Part shown: one piece after another, positions 63,503 to 64,000 of the stretch
Numbering within the stretch: the stretch's first letter is position 1
Layout: each line of letters opens with the position of its first letter
Assembly: GCA_002104905.1 (NCBI GenBank)
Contig: MCFE01000181.1
Coordinates: 1 to 64,000 of the forward strand
Origin: Basidiobolus meristosporus CBS 931.73
Lineage: Eukaryota > Basidiobolomycota > Basidiobolomycetes > Basidiobolales > Basidiobolaceae
Length of the DNA stretch: 64,000 bases
Direction: 5' to 3'
The notes under the pieces: generated by a model
What the model was told of the DNA's origin: nothing
Databases searched by the model: none
What the model saw: only the letters and a program-made list of their open reading frames with translations
Program-made: the position numbers and the translations under genes

Positions 63503-64000
63503 ATGAAGAATACGAAAGGGTTCATTAACCTTGGACTGCATTCTGGCGCAGTAACTGGCAATCTAGGACTGGTAAAATTTGCCTTGGATCATGGCCAGGC
63601 GATCAATTCTGTTATCAAGGGGATTCTTCCCATACATGCTGCATGTTGTAGCGGCAACGTTATCGTTGTTGAATATCTTATTCACAGAGGGGCCGATGTG
63701 AATATCCCAAGGTAGGGAGTCTCTCCACGTGGCTATGGATCTACTGATACTTACCAATGCTCCGTTCTAGCTGCTCGAAAGCATACACCGGTCACATGGA
63801 TGGAATAAAAAAGGACAATTACCTGGGGTTTTCTGCGCTCCACTACGCAGTCGCTAATGGGGATGTTCGCATGGTGGAATTACTACTCCACCATGGAGCC
63901 ATAGTGGACAACCCCGACAAATATGGCACCACTCCGCTCACCATTGCCGTAGCTAAACAGTATCTTAGCCTCGCAATTTTACTTCAAAAGCATCAGCACT
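63503..64000 (+). CDS. Ankyrin-repeat protein (partial, runs off the window)
   Basis: Exons 63503-63711 and 63771-64000+ with a 59-nt intron. The first exon gives LHSGAVTGNLGLVKFALDHG, then LPIHAACCSGNVIVVEYLIH and RGADVNIP. The second gives GFSALHYAVANGDVRMVELL, LHHGAIVDNPDKYGTTPLTI and AVAKQYLSLAILLQKH. These are four or five ankyrin repeats with the usual G-x-TPLH and A-x-x-G-x-x-x-x-V-x-x-L-L pattern. The C-terminus is beyond the window and an upstream exon is possible. Closely similar ankyrin proteins are common in Mucoromycota and Zoopagomycota, mostly unstudied. Partners are unknown. Confidence 0.85.

Overview
The window looks like nuclear DNA from an intron-rich filamentous fungus. 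I think an early-diverging lineage (Zoopagomycota or Mucoromycota) is more likely than Dikarya. Introns are mostly 50-75 nt with GT..AG ends, GC is around 40 percent by impression, and the gene set includes Atf-type bZIP, PHO80-type cyclin, SRPK and Ist2-type TMEM16 proteins. It also keeps a WDR91 and a UVRAG homologue, which yeasts have lost or greatly diverged. The placement is inference from protein resemblance. No rRNA, tRNA or CRISPR was seen. All exon models were built by hand from splice signals and reading-frame continuity.

Layout. 1-5.35 kb is retroelement DNA: the 3' part of a LINE-like element with hairpin tail units, invaded by a complete 3.3 kb LTR element (1064-4378) that has LTRs, PBS, PPT and a target-site duplication (TSD) but no recognisable pol. 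6.2 kb holds a TMEM230-type membrane protein, followed by a 4.4 kb gene-poor stretch. 10.9-18.3 kb holds an Atf/CREB bZIP factor, a transmembrane SH3 protein and a 16-exon WDR91 homologue. 18.9-22.9 kb is a graveyard of nested copia-type LTRs with gag and pol scraps. 24-32 kb holds a WW-domain protein, a PHO80-like cyclin and a mitochondrial-type hotdog thioesterase. 32.2-39.5 kb holds a 15-exon UVRAG homologue, a two-PAS protein and a CorA/Alr/Mnr2 transporter. 42-47 kb holds a sphingolipid delta-4 desaturase, an unrecognised three-exon gene and ARL1 with micro-exons. 49-57.5 kb holds three minus-strand genes: an SPX-ACT-phosphoserine phosphatase fusion, a carboxypeptidase Q-like M28 peptidase and a TMEM16 protein. 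59-61.5 kb holds an SRPK kinase, and an ankyrin protein runs off the right edge.

How the genes relate. There is no operon logic, but endomembrane identity is a repeated theme: WDR91 (Rab7 effector, negative regulator of endosomal PI3P), UVRAG (subunit of PI3-kinase complex II), ARL1 (trans-Golgi GTPase), TMEM230-like, TMEM16 and the sphingolipid desaturase. The most unusual single gene is the SPX-ACT-SerB fusion, which would put a phosphate/inositol-pyrophosphate sensor on the last enzyme of serine synthesis.
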